This document shows, piece by piece, positions 1 through 12,196 of a stretch of DNA of 64,000 nucleotides. The notes under the pieces were generated by a model. The model did not search any database and was not told the DNA's origin. It saw nothing but the letters and a program-made list of their open reading frames with translations. Positions within the stretch are counted from its first letter, which is position 1; each line of letters begins with the position of its first letter. Source of the stretch: Tricholoma matsutake (lineage: Eukaryota > Basidiomycota > Agaricomycetes > Agaricales > Tricholomataceae); assembly GCA_026075535.2 (NCBI GenBank), contig AP026542.1:8804001-8868000 (forward strand). Direction: 5' to 3'. Both the position numbers and the translations under genes were made by a program.

Positions 1-52
1 CGTTCCATATGTCGATGCCCACCACTCATGTAAAACATAGCTGCGACGAGGA

Positions 53-2858
53 TCATAGTTTAGCTCGTGCAAATTCCAAGTCGCGATACTTGTAGTATAG
101 GCAAAGTGATTCCGGGTTTGCAACAGTTGCACTAGGTTGGACATTGATACCAGAAACAATCTGCTTGACGGCGATCTCAATCTTCTTTCCGTTGACAGTA
201 TACTGATCATTAGCAAAAAATCAACGAAAAGATGGTTACAAAGTAGAGAGTTTCACACGAACCGGGATCTCTTGGACCTCAAAAATATACGAGGGAACAT
301 GTCTGGCACTCAGTCTAGTGCGAATCGAGCTCCTGATTTCATCCTCCAATGCGCGAGTAAAATGATGGCCCGCACGCATCTTGACGAACAAAAGCACGTG
401 TTCATCTATATCTTGTGGTCGACGTTGGCCGACGCAGATCGAATCCTCTAGAATTCCCGAAAATTTCTCAAGGACCGAGTATATCTCTGCTGAACCGAAT
501 CGAACGCCACTAGGATTCAAAACGCCGTCACTGAAAATGTAAAATCAGACTGAGCCACTCATTCTATGCAGAGGATATTCCACAATAATGTTTAGAACAC
601 TAACCTACGACCCAGGATCATTAAACCTTTTGTGGCAGGATTTGCTACAATAAAGTCGCCCTGGCGCCAGACACCTGATGTGCGCATTTTAAGTGTCAAT
701 TCAATGAAGTCAGTGGAATGGAAGATACCAGGATACATGCTAAAGTATGCGTCACGGAATTTCTCTCCGGTGGGGTCACCCCAAAAGCACACCGGCAACG
801 AAGGATGGGGTCGAGTGCATACTAGCTCTCCGGGTTGACCTGTGTGTTCAATATTATTCCCAGCTGGATCGAAGACTTCCGTTTTCATTCCAAGTGCTTT
901 CCCCTGGATTTCTGAAGCGCAAAATCAAAACGTCAGATAGTTCTCACAATTGATATACCAATGTTAATACACCTCCCGCATAGACTGGTAGGGAAGGTGT
1001 GCCCGTGACAACTGACCTCAGCGCTGTGTGAGCTGTGCTGAACAAGTACAACAGTGATGATACGAACAAGATGTACATATATCAGTGCCTCCACTGGTGG
1101 AGTCTATATGTATATGTTCGCCGAACGCTTGCTGGGCCCATTCAAACATGGGCGGTGTAAGAACAGCCCCAGTGACCATCAGGGTACGAAGATCTTCAAA
1201 CTTTCCAATATCCACCACTAATTTGCGTGAGTATTATTAGTTTGACACAACTCAGGGCAGATGGAATTTTACATGGTTTAATTCCTTGACCTAGGACTTC
1301 AGCCAAAAACCGAGGGCTCGTTCCAAGAACTGTAATGCTGCAAAGAATGAATGGCAAGATGTCATCAGAAAGGATAGGTTCATACCCTTGGTCATTGACA
1401 AGTCTTAAATATGTTGACAGGTCAGGATAAAAAGGAGATCCGTCGTATAAAATAATGCGTGCCCCACAGGCAAGACCCACGAGCTGAAAATTCCACATCA
1501 TCCAAGCAGTCTGTAAAATAAAATAGAACTAATATCTCAGAGCAACAAAAGACAACTTACGGTCGTAAATTGCAAATAGGTATCGCTCGGAGAGGAGTCG
1601 AATCCAAGTCTGGCTTCTTTCTTAGTTTGCAGTAGCACACCCTAAAACGGTGTCAACAACATCTATCTAGCAATAAAGGTGAACAGTTGGCCTACACCTC
1701 CGGAATGGACTATACACTTCGGCTTCCCCGTAGTCCCCGAACTGTAGAGGATGAAAACGGGATGATCAAAGGGAAGTTGCTCAAATCTAAGTTCACGATT
1801 ATCTCCTGTGTCTAAGAAAGCCGATAAGTTGATGCTAGAACAACATACCTCATAAGAATCCATAAGATGTTTCAAGTAGATAACGAACCTCTGGGGGATA
1901 TTGTGACCAGTGTCTTGGCCTGTCTTGGCACTTGGAAGAAGAACGGCTTGTTGCAGGCCCTTATCAAGGAGGTCTCGAATAACCTCTGAGACCTTCCCAA
2001 GTAGGTTGATTGTCTTGCCAGAATAGACGACTTCTGTTTCTGCAAAAACAAATTTCGGCCGAATCTGACGATACCTATCAAGGATTCCCTAAAGTATGGC
2101 TCAGACTGTATTTTGGTTTGCGAAATAATCAAATCGCAACCTGCGTTCCCATGTCCGTAGCAGTGCTCGAAAATATTGCGCCTATGCTGATGGTAGCAAG
2201 TGCAATGACGATGGCATTTGTTGAGTTGGTCACAATTGCTGAACGACCATGAAGAACATAATTATTCTACTGAAAGAAAATGACGTAAAAACCAACCTGC
2301 AACCCTGTCCCCCGATTGTAATCCGTTAACTCGCAGTGCGGCAGCCATCCTCCTGACGAGATGTTGAAGTTTTCTGAAAGAGTAGTTGGTGACAATGCCA
2401 GACTCTCCTGTTGCAGTGATTGCTATGGCATCATCATTCCGATACAGCAGATTTTCTGCGTAATTGAGCCGCGCGCCAGGAAACCATACGGGCACCTCTT
2501 TCGCTTGGCCTTCCATGATAATCTAAGCCCACCATGTCGCGTCAGATAAGGGAGACGACGAGATAAACAAGAATACTCGTTTCGAATTCGGGGGTACAGA
2601 GGAGATGATACCAAGGAATTCCCAGAGGTCCAGCCAGAATGTGTAATCTTCCACGGAGTATTTGTGAAGGTCGTGATAATCCGCTGCCGCCGCACCAACA
2701 CGCCAATTTAGAGGATGAATGCAAGCAATATTCAATCCCCACTTACACAAGTCCAGCCCATGTTTTCGGTTAATTATTCGTCGCAAGATCTCAACCTGAG
2801 TATGAGCTGGACGGTCATGCTTCCAGATGAGACGGGAATGAGAGAAATGAGAAGTCAT
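53..2858 (-). CDS. Acetoacetyl-CoA synthetase (acetoacetate-CoA ligase)
   Basis: Activates acetoacetate with ATP and CoA to acetoacetyl-CoA in the cytosol (family knowledge). Thirteen exons join in phase with GT-AG introns: 2747-2858, 2577-2683, 2297-2522, 2141-2238, 1696-2088, 1561-1641, 1386-1510, 1273-1337, 1068-1217, 973-1011, 605-911, 257-530 and 53-202, giving 708 residues. Visible motifs are WFPGARLNYAENLL near residue 86, the AMP-binding loop YSSGTTGKPK near 296, GGTDI near 445, GEIQG across the exon 10/11 junction, DGVLNPSG near 566 and the C-terminal YTVNGKKIE near 660, which marks the catalytic-lysine lobe. Length and the N-terminal motif favour acetoacetyl-CoA over acetyl-CoA synthetase. 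The start is the first in-frame ATG before LIWKHDRP, and the TGA stop lies at 53-55. Nothing is broken. A transposon lies about 170 bases upstream of the start codon. Confidence 0.93.
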
Positions 2859-3040
2859 CGCAGCGACGATGTGAAGATGGTCAGGAAGATATCTAGGGAC
2901 TCAGAATTATTCGGCCCGGGTGCCGAATCTGAATTTGTCTTAGTAAATAGTATGCACGAGCGGTTCATACGTTCTAAGCATCACAACATTTACTTACATA
3001 AGTACTCTGCTTCTGCTAAAGTCGAACAACGGCCTCAAAC

Positions 3041-3261
3041 CAGGCTCCTAAAACCAGGCTCCTAAAACCAGCTCTCTCGTGTCGTTAGAAGTGGGCGTAA
3101 TCCAAGTACAATATTTTATGAGATGAGAAAAAAAATCCTATTTGAGACATCCGAACACCGAACCGCAACCCACAACTATCGACAGAGAGGCTGGCAAATA
3201 TCAGCAAGAGGAAACCCAATTCTAGGGTCAGGAATACTCGAACCTTCATCAATATAATCTG
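3041..3261 (+). repeat. Left terminal inverted repeat of the DUF6589/helicase element
   Basis: Pairs in inverted orientation with 14812-15006. The motif CAGGCTCCTAAAAC is tandemly doubled at the outer tip. Inside, a 10-bp and a 2-bp insertion distinguish it from the right copy. All CpG sites I compared between the two copies are unchanged. Confidence 0.88.
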
Positions 3262-3719
3262 CGACTTTACTGAGTCTGCTGTATTTATTTCTGTTTGGTA
3301 AAAATATTGATGGCCATGAATAAGAACTTGGAGATAACGATCCTCGAGTCCAAGTCGTGAATTTAAGCTCAAGAATCCATCTTCGTATGTGTCTGTCAAC
3401 AGTCCAATTGGCAGAAAACTCAATTCATATGGCTCCACTTTGGCAGACTTGATTATAGGTTTGTTGGAAGGTGTAGTAGATCACATAGACTATTGTGACA
3501 ATATCCTGCAGAATACCGACAAGATTCTTGGGAGTCTCGCACGTAATCCAACAATTTCTGTAGATGCCATTCACTGGGCACATGAAACTACAATGAGAAC
3601 ATATGCAGATCAGATGCGTGCTCTTGTCCAGGTTAAAACGGGCTTATGGTTCACCACCAAACACTGTACAGCACAGAGCTTGAAAGACTTTGACATAATG
3701 TGGGTAGCAGAACAGATAG

Positions 3720-4145
3720 TATAAGGGCAACCTAAGCCTCTAGCAAAGGGAAATCCGAAGTTAAAATTATACTACATAATACAGGCATTGGGGGCGCACC
3801 TAGCAAAGGGAAATCCGAAGAGAAAACTCTAAGGATCCCCTTGCTGATGCCCAGTATATGTGAAGACGACAAAAATCAAATATAACCTAAAAATAGAAAA
3901 AGGCGGAGATAGGCGGATCAAGGCCGCCGAATGACATCATACCAAGGGGTATGTGTCGGAAGGGGTACTCCGCCTCTAAATATAAAAGTGTCAACATATA
4001 CAAACATGATAGCAAGGGAAAATTAGTAATAAAATCCAGAAAAATCATAGAAAATGAAGAATAGAAGGAAATGAGGTGGGGAAAAATATGGGACGAACAT
4101 AAAAAATAGGAAAAACACACAGGGCACCCCCTTAGTCCCCTTACA
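3720..4145 (-). repeat. 3' LTR of marY1-like copy 1
   Basis: 426 bp. On minus it begins TGTAAGGG and ends CCCTTATA. Contains two direct copies of CTAGCAAAGGGAAATCCGAAG (as read on plus). Differs from the 5' LTR by an A in place of G in the run AAAATCCRGAAAAATC. Confidence 0.96.
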
Positions 4146-4156
4146 TCACCCCCTCT

Positions 4157-7100
4157 CTAAGATGCATCGCCCCGATGCATTCGAAATCGTATACGACCAA
4201 AGTCCGTGACTTGAATGCGACGCGGTGCAGCAGTGTGCCGTCGGTGGAATTCCTTGATTAACCGAGGGGCATTTACGTCAGACTCTTCGACCCATGAGTT
4301 CTCCTCATACCCATAACCCTTCCAATGTACCAAATACTGGAGTTTTCCTCGACGCAAACGGCTGTCCAAGATTGACTCGACTTCATATTGGGGTTCTCCC
4401 TCGATCACTGTAGGTGGTGGTGGTGGGTGTGAATGGCGTCCCGGGAACGGATCTGGGGGAGCTGGAAGCAATTTGACGACATGGAAGACGGGATGGAGTC
4501 TGGACATGGAGGCTGGGAGGCGTAGACGATAGGCATGTGTTCCAACGCACTTGACAATGGGGAAAGGTCCCAAGAAGCGATGAGCGAGTTTCTTGGATGG
4601 ACGTGTAGTGGAGATGTCACTGGAGTCAAGATAAACTCGATCACCAACCTTGTACTGAGGGGTTGGGGAGTGGCGCTGGTTGTAAAATTGCGCCATGTCG
4701 TCCTTCACCTTTGCTAAGGCTGCCCTTGCCTCCTCCAAGCTATCCCTCATGCGTTCTGTGAACTCATTCACTGTCTCGATGTGTGAGGGAGTTTGGCGAG
4801 GTTCAAATCCCATGCGTGGATGTCGTCCAGTGTCTAAGAGGAAAGGGGTCTGTTGAGTGGAAGCATGGACATGGTTGTTGTATCCGAACTCGGCCAAAGG
4901 AAGGAGATCATCCCAATCGTCCTGGCGTTCATTGACAAAGAGGCGGATGTACTGCTCCAGTTCCTGGTTGACTCGCTCTGTCTGGCCATCAGTTTGTGGG
5001 TGATAAGTGGTTGAAGCAAGGAGTTTGATCTCCAGGAGTCGGTACAGCTCACGAGTGAACTCTGCCATGAACTGAGGGCCATGATCTGAGAGGAAGGCAC
5101 CAGGAAGTCCATGTAATTTCCACACGTGGTGGAGGTAGAGTCGAGCGGCACCTAGGGCACTGACAGTGGTGTGAGTGGGAATGAAGTGAGCGCGTTTTCC
5201 CACTGAGTCAACTGTGCACATCACCGCATCAAACCCATTTGACTCTGGCAATTCCACCACAAAGTCGACGCTGACGACATCCCAACGACTCTCTGGAACA
5301 GGAAGAGGGTGTAGCTCACCAATAGGCTTGCAACGAGGGACCTTGGTGCATAAGCAAAGGTCACAAGTGCGACAATACTGACCAATGAGCCGTGACATTT
5401 GTGGCCACCAATAGTTCCGTGAGGTGAGCTCCAAGGTCTTCCAGCGTCCGGGGTGGCCAGCAATCTGTGAGTCATGGTGTTGGGATATGATGCGCCGGCG
5501 AAGGTCTGGGTCATTGGGAACATAGATGCGATCCCTGAAATACAACAAGTCCTCCTTTTCAGCCCACTCTGCCGCACGTAAGGAAAGGGTCGATCCCTTC
5601 CTCAGTTCTTTAACAGCTCGGGCGACAACATCCTCATGTAAACCGCTATGGTTTGCGCGACGAATGTCACGTAGAATGTCCCACTCCTCGCCCTGGGGTA
5701 CGATGCCTTCCAGTGCCCAAATGGTGAACAGGTCTGGCTGCAACAGCACAATGTTTTGGTTGTCACCGCTGCCATTCCCATGGTCTGCACGTCGGGATAG
5801 GGCATCGGTCTTCCCCATGCTGCGACCCGGACGGTGGTGCAAGGAGAAGTCGAATCTAGATAGATACAGGGACCAACGAGCTTGATGACGGTTCAATTTC
5901 TTGGCCGTCATGAAGTACTCGAGGTTCTTGTGATCCGTCCAAATTTCCACCTTGTGTTGGGCACCCTCGAGGAAGTGTCGCCACTCCTCAAGCGCACGCA
6001 TTATCGCCAACATCTCCTTGTCATGGATCTCGTAGTTTCTCTCTACAGCACTAAGGCTTTTGGAGTAGAACGCAACAGGATGCCACTTCTGGTCCTCCGG
6101 AGACTGCTGAGACAACACAGCGCCCGTTGCAAAGTCAGAACTGTCGGCTTCTACACGAAAAGGACGCGAATCGTCAGCAAAGGTAAGGATCGGAGCGGAA
6201 GTGACCATCTCCTTAAGCTTTTCGAACGCCTCCTGTTGTGCATTATCCCACCTCCATGCCTCCTTTCCTGTCAAGTCGAACAGCAGTCGTGCATGATGTG
6301 AGAAATCCTTGATAAAACGCCGATAAAAATTGATGAAGCCCAGGAAAGACTGCACCTCCTTCTTGTTCGTGGGCGTAGGCCAAGCTGTGACCCCATTTAC
6401 CTTGATAGGATCCATCTCCACTTGACCCTCCGAGATAATCAGGCCGAGGTACTCGATCTTGGTCCTTTCGAACTCGCATTTGTCCTGACGAAGGTAGAGT
6501 TTGTACCGTCGAAGTCGCTCTAGGATGAGGCGCGTGATGCGACGGTGCTCTTCAACCGTGCGAGTGAAGATGAGGATGTCGTCGAGATAGATGCAGACAA
6601 TGCCTTCGAGGATGAGGTCATGGAAGATGTCGTTCATCATGGTCTGAAAGGTGGCAGGGCTATTAGTAAGGCCAAAGAACATGACAAGCGGTTCAAAAAG
6701 ACCACGGTTGGTACGAAAGGCTGCCTTCCACTCATCTCCCTCCTTTATCCTCACATTATTATAGCCCCAATGGACATCGAGCTTGGTGAAGTATCGGGCT
6801 CCACGGAGCTGGTTTACGAGTTCGGAGATGAGGGGTAGTGGGTAGCGATTTTTGACCGTGATGTTGTTGAGTCTTCTGTAGTCTTGAACCGGTCGAAGTG
6901 AGCCATCCTTCTTCTTGACAAAGAAAAAGGGAGAGGCCATGGGTGACTTCGATGGTCGAATACGTCCAGAGGCCAGGTGCTCGTTGATGAACTGGTCAAG
7001 CTGCCGTTGTTCCTCCGGAGAGAGAGGATAGACCTTGCAGGATGAAGGGGTTGCGCCGGGGGTGAGTTCGATCGCGTGATCCCATGGCTTACGCGCAGGA

Positions 7101-8066
7101 AGAGAGTCGAATGACTCCTTGGAGAACACGTCTTCAAACTCATGGAGATGAGGGAGTAAGGAGTTAGTAGAGGATTTAGCAGCGTTGTTTCTGTGGAAGG
7201 CCTCGGCGAGGCGTTGGGATATGTTCGATGTGGCACACACCTCATGCGATGAGCGAATCGCAGTGTAGAAGATCCGATCACCCTCCTCCACTTCCTCTGG
7301 GTCCTCATCATCATCATCCGAGTCCGGCATTAGATCAGGAACCCCTTCCAATTCCACTTCAGGTATAGGCAGGGGTCCAGCACGACACTTCTGAGTTCGT
7401 CGTATTGCCGCCTTCTGTCCACGACGTTCTTGCCTGGCTTCTGTGAAACACGTCCGACAGCGGGATGGACATCGGCTCATGGACCTCCCCGGTGCGCCAG
7501 TCGACCTCTGGGTTATGGTCTCGAAGCCATGGATATCCCAAAATCGCCTTTTGCTTTCCTAATTGAGTGACAGCAAAAAGGGCACGCTCACTATGATCTT
7601 TGTAACGGAGAACCAGGTCTGCAACCTCTCGGATGGCACCAGCTTCATTTGGGGATCCATCCACATTATATACAGGTATCGGACGTGAGAGTGAGCGAGT
7701 ATTTAGACGATGTTGTTGTACCAGATGGGAATCAATGAAGAGACCAGTCGCACCAGAGTCCAGGAGCGCAGAAACACCGAGTATCTGTCCAGTGTCGGTC
7801 GTCTGCAGTTCGATGGCTAGGTTTAAGGAATGTGCAGAGGGAGTGGATGCCACAATATACTTGCGTGGTAGTTTACGCTCCCATGATTTAATTTTGGGAC
7901 GTGGAGTAGAAGGAGAGATGGGGAGAGCAGGTACGTCTTTAGCCAACTTCGAAGGGTCAGAGAGGGGAGCAGTCACAGAAATGGATTCATTCTCCAGGGA
8001 TTCAACTGACAAGACTTCAAAGCGGTTATGGACAGGCAGTGAGGGCGTACGATTCACTCGCTGCAA
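4157..8066 (-). pseudogene. pol: Gypsy Pol (protease-RT-RNase H-integrase-chromodomain), frameshifted
   Basis: Two reading frames hold one former Pol. The upstream frame (to 7359) carries the aspartic protease motif LLDSGATGLFID. The downstream frame (7480-4157) has reverse transcriptase with IYLDDILIF, RNase H with VEADSSDFATGAVLSQQ, an integrase zinc finger ending CRTCDLC, the integrase core and a C-terminal chromodomain (YLVHWKGYGYEENSW). The break is a 2-bp deletion near 7482 relative to copy 2 (CATGGACC against CATGGTAACC). Apart from that frameshift and scattered transitions the frames are open, so inactivation is recent. Confidence 0.95.
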
Positions 8067-9172
8067 ATAGGAAAATCCTGCTCCTCTACAACTTCCAGCT
8101 TAACCTCCTCTGCAACTTGATCCTTCGCTTCCTCAACATCTACAAGTGCCAACAGATCTTGCAGGAGTTCGTCTCGTCCCTCGGGGGTGAGCATGCGGAT
8201 ATCCTGACGATGGGGACACGCTCCAGCCCTGTGTCCAGGTTCCCCACAACGGTAGCAGAGATCCAACTTACGTGCACGGCTGCGGGCTGCATCAACATCC
8301 ATTGGTACTGGGATATTGACGGCTGGTGTGGGAGTTTGACGAGCAGGAATGGGGTTAGGGCGGGGGAGGCTTCAATTGAAGGTGTAGGGTGTATGAGTGG
8401 TAGTTGGAGCACGGAATGCAGCATTAAACGCCGCATTTGTGAGTCGGTTCTCGTCACAGAGTGAAGCAGCTTCATACCAAGCAAGGATATCATCGTCCGC
8501 TGGGCGCCCTTCCAACATCTGTGCAATCTGGTCCTGAATTTCTCGGTTGAGCCCCCGTCGGAACTTCACCACCACTGGTAACCCACTCCCATACCCTGCC
8601 ATGTCCACCAAATCCTTGAACTCATCGATATAGTCGTCCATGGATCGACGTCCCTGGTGGTAAGTGGATGACTCAAGTCGTGTCACTGCTCGGTGGCGTT
8701 CATTGAGGGGGCAGAAGTGGCGTACGAACTCAGCTCGAAAGTCACCCCAAGTGGAGAAAGGTAGAGAACCGAGTTCTTTAGTTTGACGTAGGATACGGTC
8801 CACATAGAGATAGGCGCGTTCAGATTTCATGTATGTGAAGGCCCAATAAATTTTTGCAGCCTCATCGACGAATTGATGCGACTGGAGACTAATGTATAAC
8901 TCACAGGAATTAAGGAATGCACGTCCCTGCGCACGTGCACCATTAAATTCGGCGGGGGGGGACGGTTTGATCTGGGCACGTTCCTTAGTGGACGCGTTTG
9001 GCAAAACATCGTTGTTGGGTGCGCTTGGAGTCGTGAAGGGGGAACTATTAGTCGTAGGGTTAGCCTGGAGGGTCCTAACGAAGTTCTCAATCGTAGATTT
9101 AAGCGAGTCGATTTGCGCGCGCATTCCGGAAACGTCGCTTTCAAGTGCGTCGAAGCGTTCTGATGCGTCCAT
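8054..9172 (-). pseudogene. gag: Gypsy Gag with nonsense codon
   Basis: Gag begins MDASERFDALESDVSG and would encode 372 residues, as in copy 2. Here codon 268 is TGA (8372-8374) where copy 2 has CGA, a C-to-T change at a CpG. The separated C-terminal part keeps the CCHC zinc knuckle CYRCGEPGHRAGAC. Residues before the stop match the capsid-like retrotransposon gag fold seen in fungal Gypsy elements (family knowledge). Confidence 0.93.
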
Positions 9173-9338
9173 GTCGCTAGGGAGCGCGTTTGGCGAAAAT
9201 GGCGGCGCAATAAAGGCGAGAGTATCTGGAACGGTGTGTAGGGACTCTGTGGAGCTTTGGGAAGCGTCGTCCAGTCCGTACCTGCCTATTTTGGGCAGCG
9301 CGTTCGCGATTTTCGGGCCTTAGGGGAGAGTTTTCTAC

Positions 9339-9764
9339 TATAAGGGCAACCTAAGCCTCTAGCAAAGGGAAATCCGAAGTTAAAATTATACTACATAATA
9401 CAGGCATTGGGGGCGCACCTAGCAAAGGGAAATCCGAAGAGAAAACTCTAAGGATCCCCTTGCTGATGCCCAGTATATGTGAAGACGACAAAAATCAAAT
9501 ATAACCTAAAAATAGAAAAAGGCGGAGATAGGCGGATCAAGGCCGCCGAATGACATCATACCAAGGGGTATGTGTCGGAAGGGGTACTCCGCCTCTAAAT
9601 ATAAAAGTGTCAACATATACAAACATGATAGCAAGGGAAAATTAGTAATAAAATCCGGAAAAATCATAGAAAATGAAGAATAGAAGGAAATGAGGTGGGG
9701 AAAAATATGGGACGAACATAAAAAATAGGAAAAACACACAGGGCACCCCCTTAGTCCCCTTACA
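9339..9764 (-). repeat. 5' LTR of marY1-like copy 1
   Basis: 426 bp and carries the promoter for the minus-strand transcript. A TATACTGG box lies about 28 bases before AGAGTTTTCT (complement of 9440-9449), the likely RNA start. That 10-mer is complementary to the presumed primer site at 9327-9336, 2 bases past the LTR. Confidence 0.95.
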
Positions 9765-9769
9765 GATAG

Positions 9770-10065
9770 AGGTGAAGGCACCACACCTTTGGGAGCTTCT
9801 TGGTGTTCTTCTAGCAGCAGACTCAAGTGCAAATGCATTCTGAGAGTCTAGAGGAAAGCAACATTGAGAGAACATGAAGGCGACAAGCAAAACTATGGAT
9901 GGAGATATTGTGATAGGTGAAGATGATGATAGCAAGGTGGAGTACTGGCAAGACCAAGACAATCCATTTCTCGAGGATGAACATGATGAGGATGAGGCAA
10001 TGAAGCAACAGGAGGCACTGATAACATAACAATTGTTGGTGGAAACATTACACTCATAGATAGAA
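9770..10065. other. Interior of DUF6589 gene after the Gypsy target duplication
   Basis: The coding trace on plus resumes directly at 9770. It includes an acidic run DGDIVIGEDDDSKVEYW and EDEHDEDEAMKQQ near 9900-10000, with stops that need an intron or damage to bridge. It is included in the pseudogene span and holds no separate gene. Confidence 0.5.
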
Positions 10066-12196
10066 TTGAGCTCACCTTTGGCAGAAAAAGGTTGTCTGCA
10101 TGAGTATAATGATGCAGAGCTCAAATCAATGCTGCAACACTTTGCAAAGTGCTGTGGGGATATTCTTGGAATCCTGCAACACACCAGAAACTGTTCAAGA
10201 ACTTCTCACACATATAGGATTGTCTATCTCGACCACAACAACCAACAAGATGATCGACAGTCTATCAGAGGAGTCACACCAAGATCCAAGCCCTTGGCCA
10301 GACTCTCCTGGCATCATATGCATATGACAACCTTGATATTGACCTTAAGCATGCCATTCCAACAATTGAGAAAGATCCTACGACATTGATTCATCTTACC
10401 TTGGCCACCATGCTTCCAATGGATGACACTGTTGTGCTTGAGGACTTGAACTGTTCTGAGGCACTGTGGAAACAATCATGTTTAGATATCAAAGCTCACC
10501 GCAGTGATCTAGCACATCTACCAGATATAAATAACCTTCTAGATATACACCCCGAGATGGACCACTCTTCAGGTTTATTATGACATGATCAATTTAATGC
10601 ATGGGTGTTCTTATGTGACCTGGTTAAACATGGTCCTGACTATTTTTGAGCCTTCTCAGAACAGCTGGATGCACCAGAAGTCATTGAGCAGCTACCCATA
10701 AAAAAAACATGACAAGTACCTTTGAAAATGATGGATATAAATCCAGCAACCCCAGCAGCTAATGGGGATGTGCAGGATGGGATATTTGGGCAAACTGTTG
10801 TTGGAGATCTGAAGGATACAGCAACATATGTGAAAGACATCAGTAACCATGTTGTTTTGGAACATGGCAATCTTGTTGTTGTTGGGCAGCATATTGAGAG
10901 TCTCCAAGAGTCCCGATCACCCAAAGTGACACCATGGCGCTGCCAGCAATTTATTGTGTATGTCATGGGCCTGTTTCACCTCAAGATGGCATCATGCCAT
11001 TGGCATATGCAGATGCAATTTGGCGAATATTTATAAAGCCAAGTGATGACCCAAACTGTTTGATAAAGCACATAAGTGAGCTGCGCCCAAAGAAAACAGG
11101 AAAGATCACAAGCAATCCTGGCTTTCATCGCATGCATGAGGTCATTCAGCATGTTGGGATTGTGTCACAGCTGGATTGTTGGCATGATGAGGCAGTCAAA
11201 ACCTATTCAGCTGCAGGTGTTCAGTCACTCAAAGACTTTTGCTGCAACAAAACCCACTTGGATCCAGCTTGAGGCTATGGCAAATCAGATGTGCATTGGG
11301 TGCATGGCACAGGCTGACTTTTCACAACGCGATATGCCACAGTGTGTTTGGGATGCTGAGCATGAAAACATGATGATATGACAGCAATATTTCCTCCGTT
11401 ATGAAGAAATGTCCTATGCCTTGGACTGTGGGGACATTGGTCATGTGGAGGACTGTTTCTTGCCATGGGCATTCATTTTTTGAGGCTGTGGTAAGCACAA
11501 GTATGCAAAACACATGGTAAAGCATCTTTACAATGTGCATTTTGTATATCCTGACCATTTGAAGTGAGTGCAAGTTCATCTTCATTGACAATAGCACTTA
11601 CAATTACTATAGGAGAGCTGTCCAGTTGAGTATGTTGTGCAATCCGAGTGGCAAAGCTGGTAAGTTTCGAGCAATTGATTGGCTGGTTGAGCATAACAAC
11701 CTGTATCTGAAGGTGATTAAACATTTATTATGTGCATCAGCAGGCCCTGATAAGTATGTTCACAGAGAATCTACGGAGGGAGATTCTCTAATCACACAAA
11801 AGCGAGAATTTTGAAGCATTCTCCCTTGATTGAAGTCTTCAAAAACACTCATATTCAATTCGAGAGGATGTTTGCGCTTGAACATAGAACCATATGACAC
11901 TCTCCACCTCACCTTGAGAGAACCTTCAAATGGCTAGGTGACTACATGGTAAGAAACAATACAAGCACCCATGTAGATGGGTGGAAAGCCTCCCATAGCA
12001 TTGCAGATGTGATGGGAAAAGGTATGCAAGTATTTTTGATGGCGGTAGGGCCACAGGGTAGTGGAGATGACAAAGATGAGCATTGGGAGGATGTTGAAGA
12101 GGAAGTAGAAGATGGTGGGGATCTCAACATGTGAGGTACTAGCATAACACTTGTATATATATCAATTCACAAGTGATAGTTTACGCTGTGGATACA

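Larger units (their letters stand above)
3720..9764 (-). mobile_element. marY1-like Ty3/Gypsy chromovirus, copy 1 (defective), TSD GATAG
   Basis: Complete 6,045-bp LTR retrotransposon with 426-bp LTRs (3720-4145 and 9339-9764) that I see differing at one base. The perfect duplication GATAG lies at 3715-3719 and 9765-9769. It is transcribed on minus. Compared with copy 2 it lacks 2 bp near 7482 and has a gag nonsense codon at 8372-8374, so it cannot make full Gag or Pol. The purine tract next to the 3' LTR is the complement of 4146-4158. It lies inside the DUF6589 gene of the TIR element and is therefore younger than that insertion. Confidence 0.96.
3389..12134 (+). pseudogene. DUF6589-family protein gene, interrupted by a Gypsy element and nonsense codons
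   Basis: The coding sequence runs 3389-3719, is broken by the Gypsy element 3720-9764, and resumes after the target duplication at 9770. Read across the insertion, the frame continues from IMWVAEQI into EVKAPHLWELLG, a run I recognise from agaricomycete DUF6589 proteins. Further family landmarks are YAYDNLDIDLKHAIPTIEKD near 10320, LNCSEALWKQS near 10450, QFIVYVMGLFHLKMA near 10950, GKAGKFRAIDWLVEHNNLY near 11650 and a C-terminal acidic tail ending at 12134. Several frames must be joined, partly by introns and partly by damage. In-frame TGA codons such as L*HDQFN and DYF*AFS near 10580-10650 fit CGA-to-TGA change. DUF6589 has no assigned function that I know of. It occurs in agaricomycetes in large repeat-like families. 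A role in transposition is inference. Confidence 0.72.

Noticed and set aside
3887..4120. A 77-residue open frame (MCFSYFLC...) repeated in similar form at 9506, 34903, 40524, 42208 and 45859
   Set aside because: It lies wholly in the 426-bp LTRs and recurs only because the LTR is repeated. It has no ATG context or protein features.
7633..8070. 145-residue open frame opposite the Gypsy protease, also at 38651-39088
   Set aside because: Antisense shadow of the Gag-Pol coding sequence. It is conserved only because the two copies are nearly identical.
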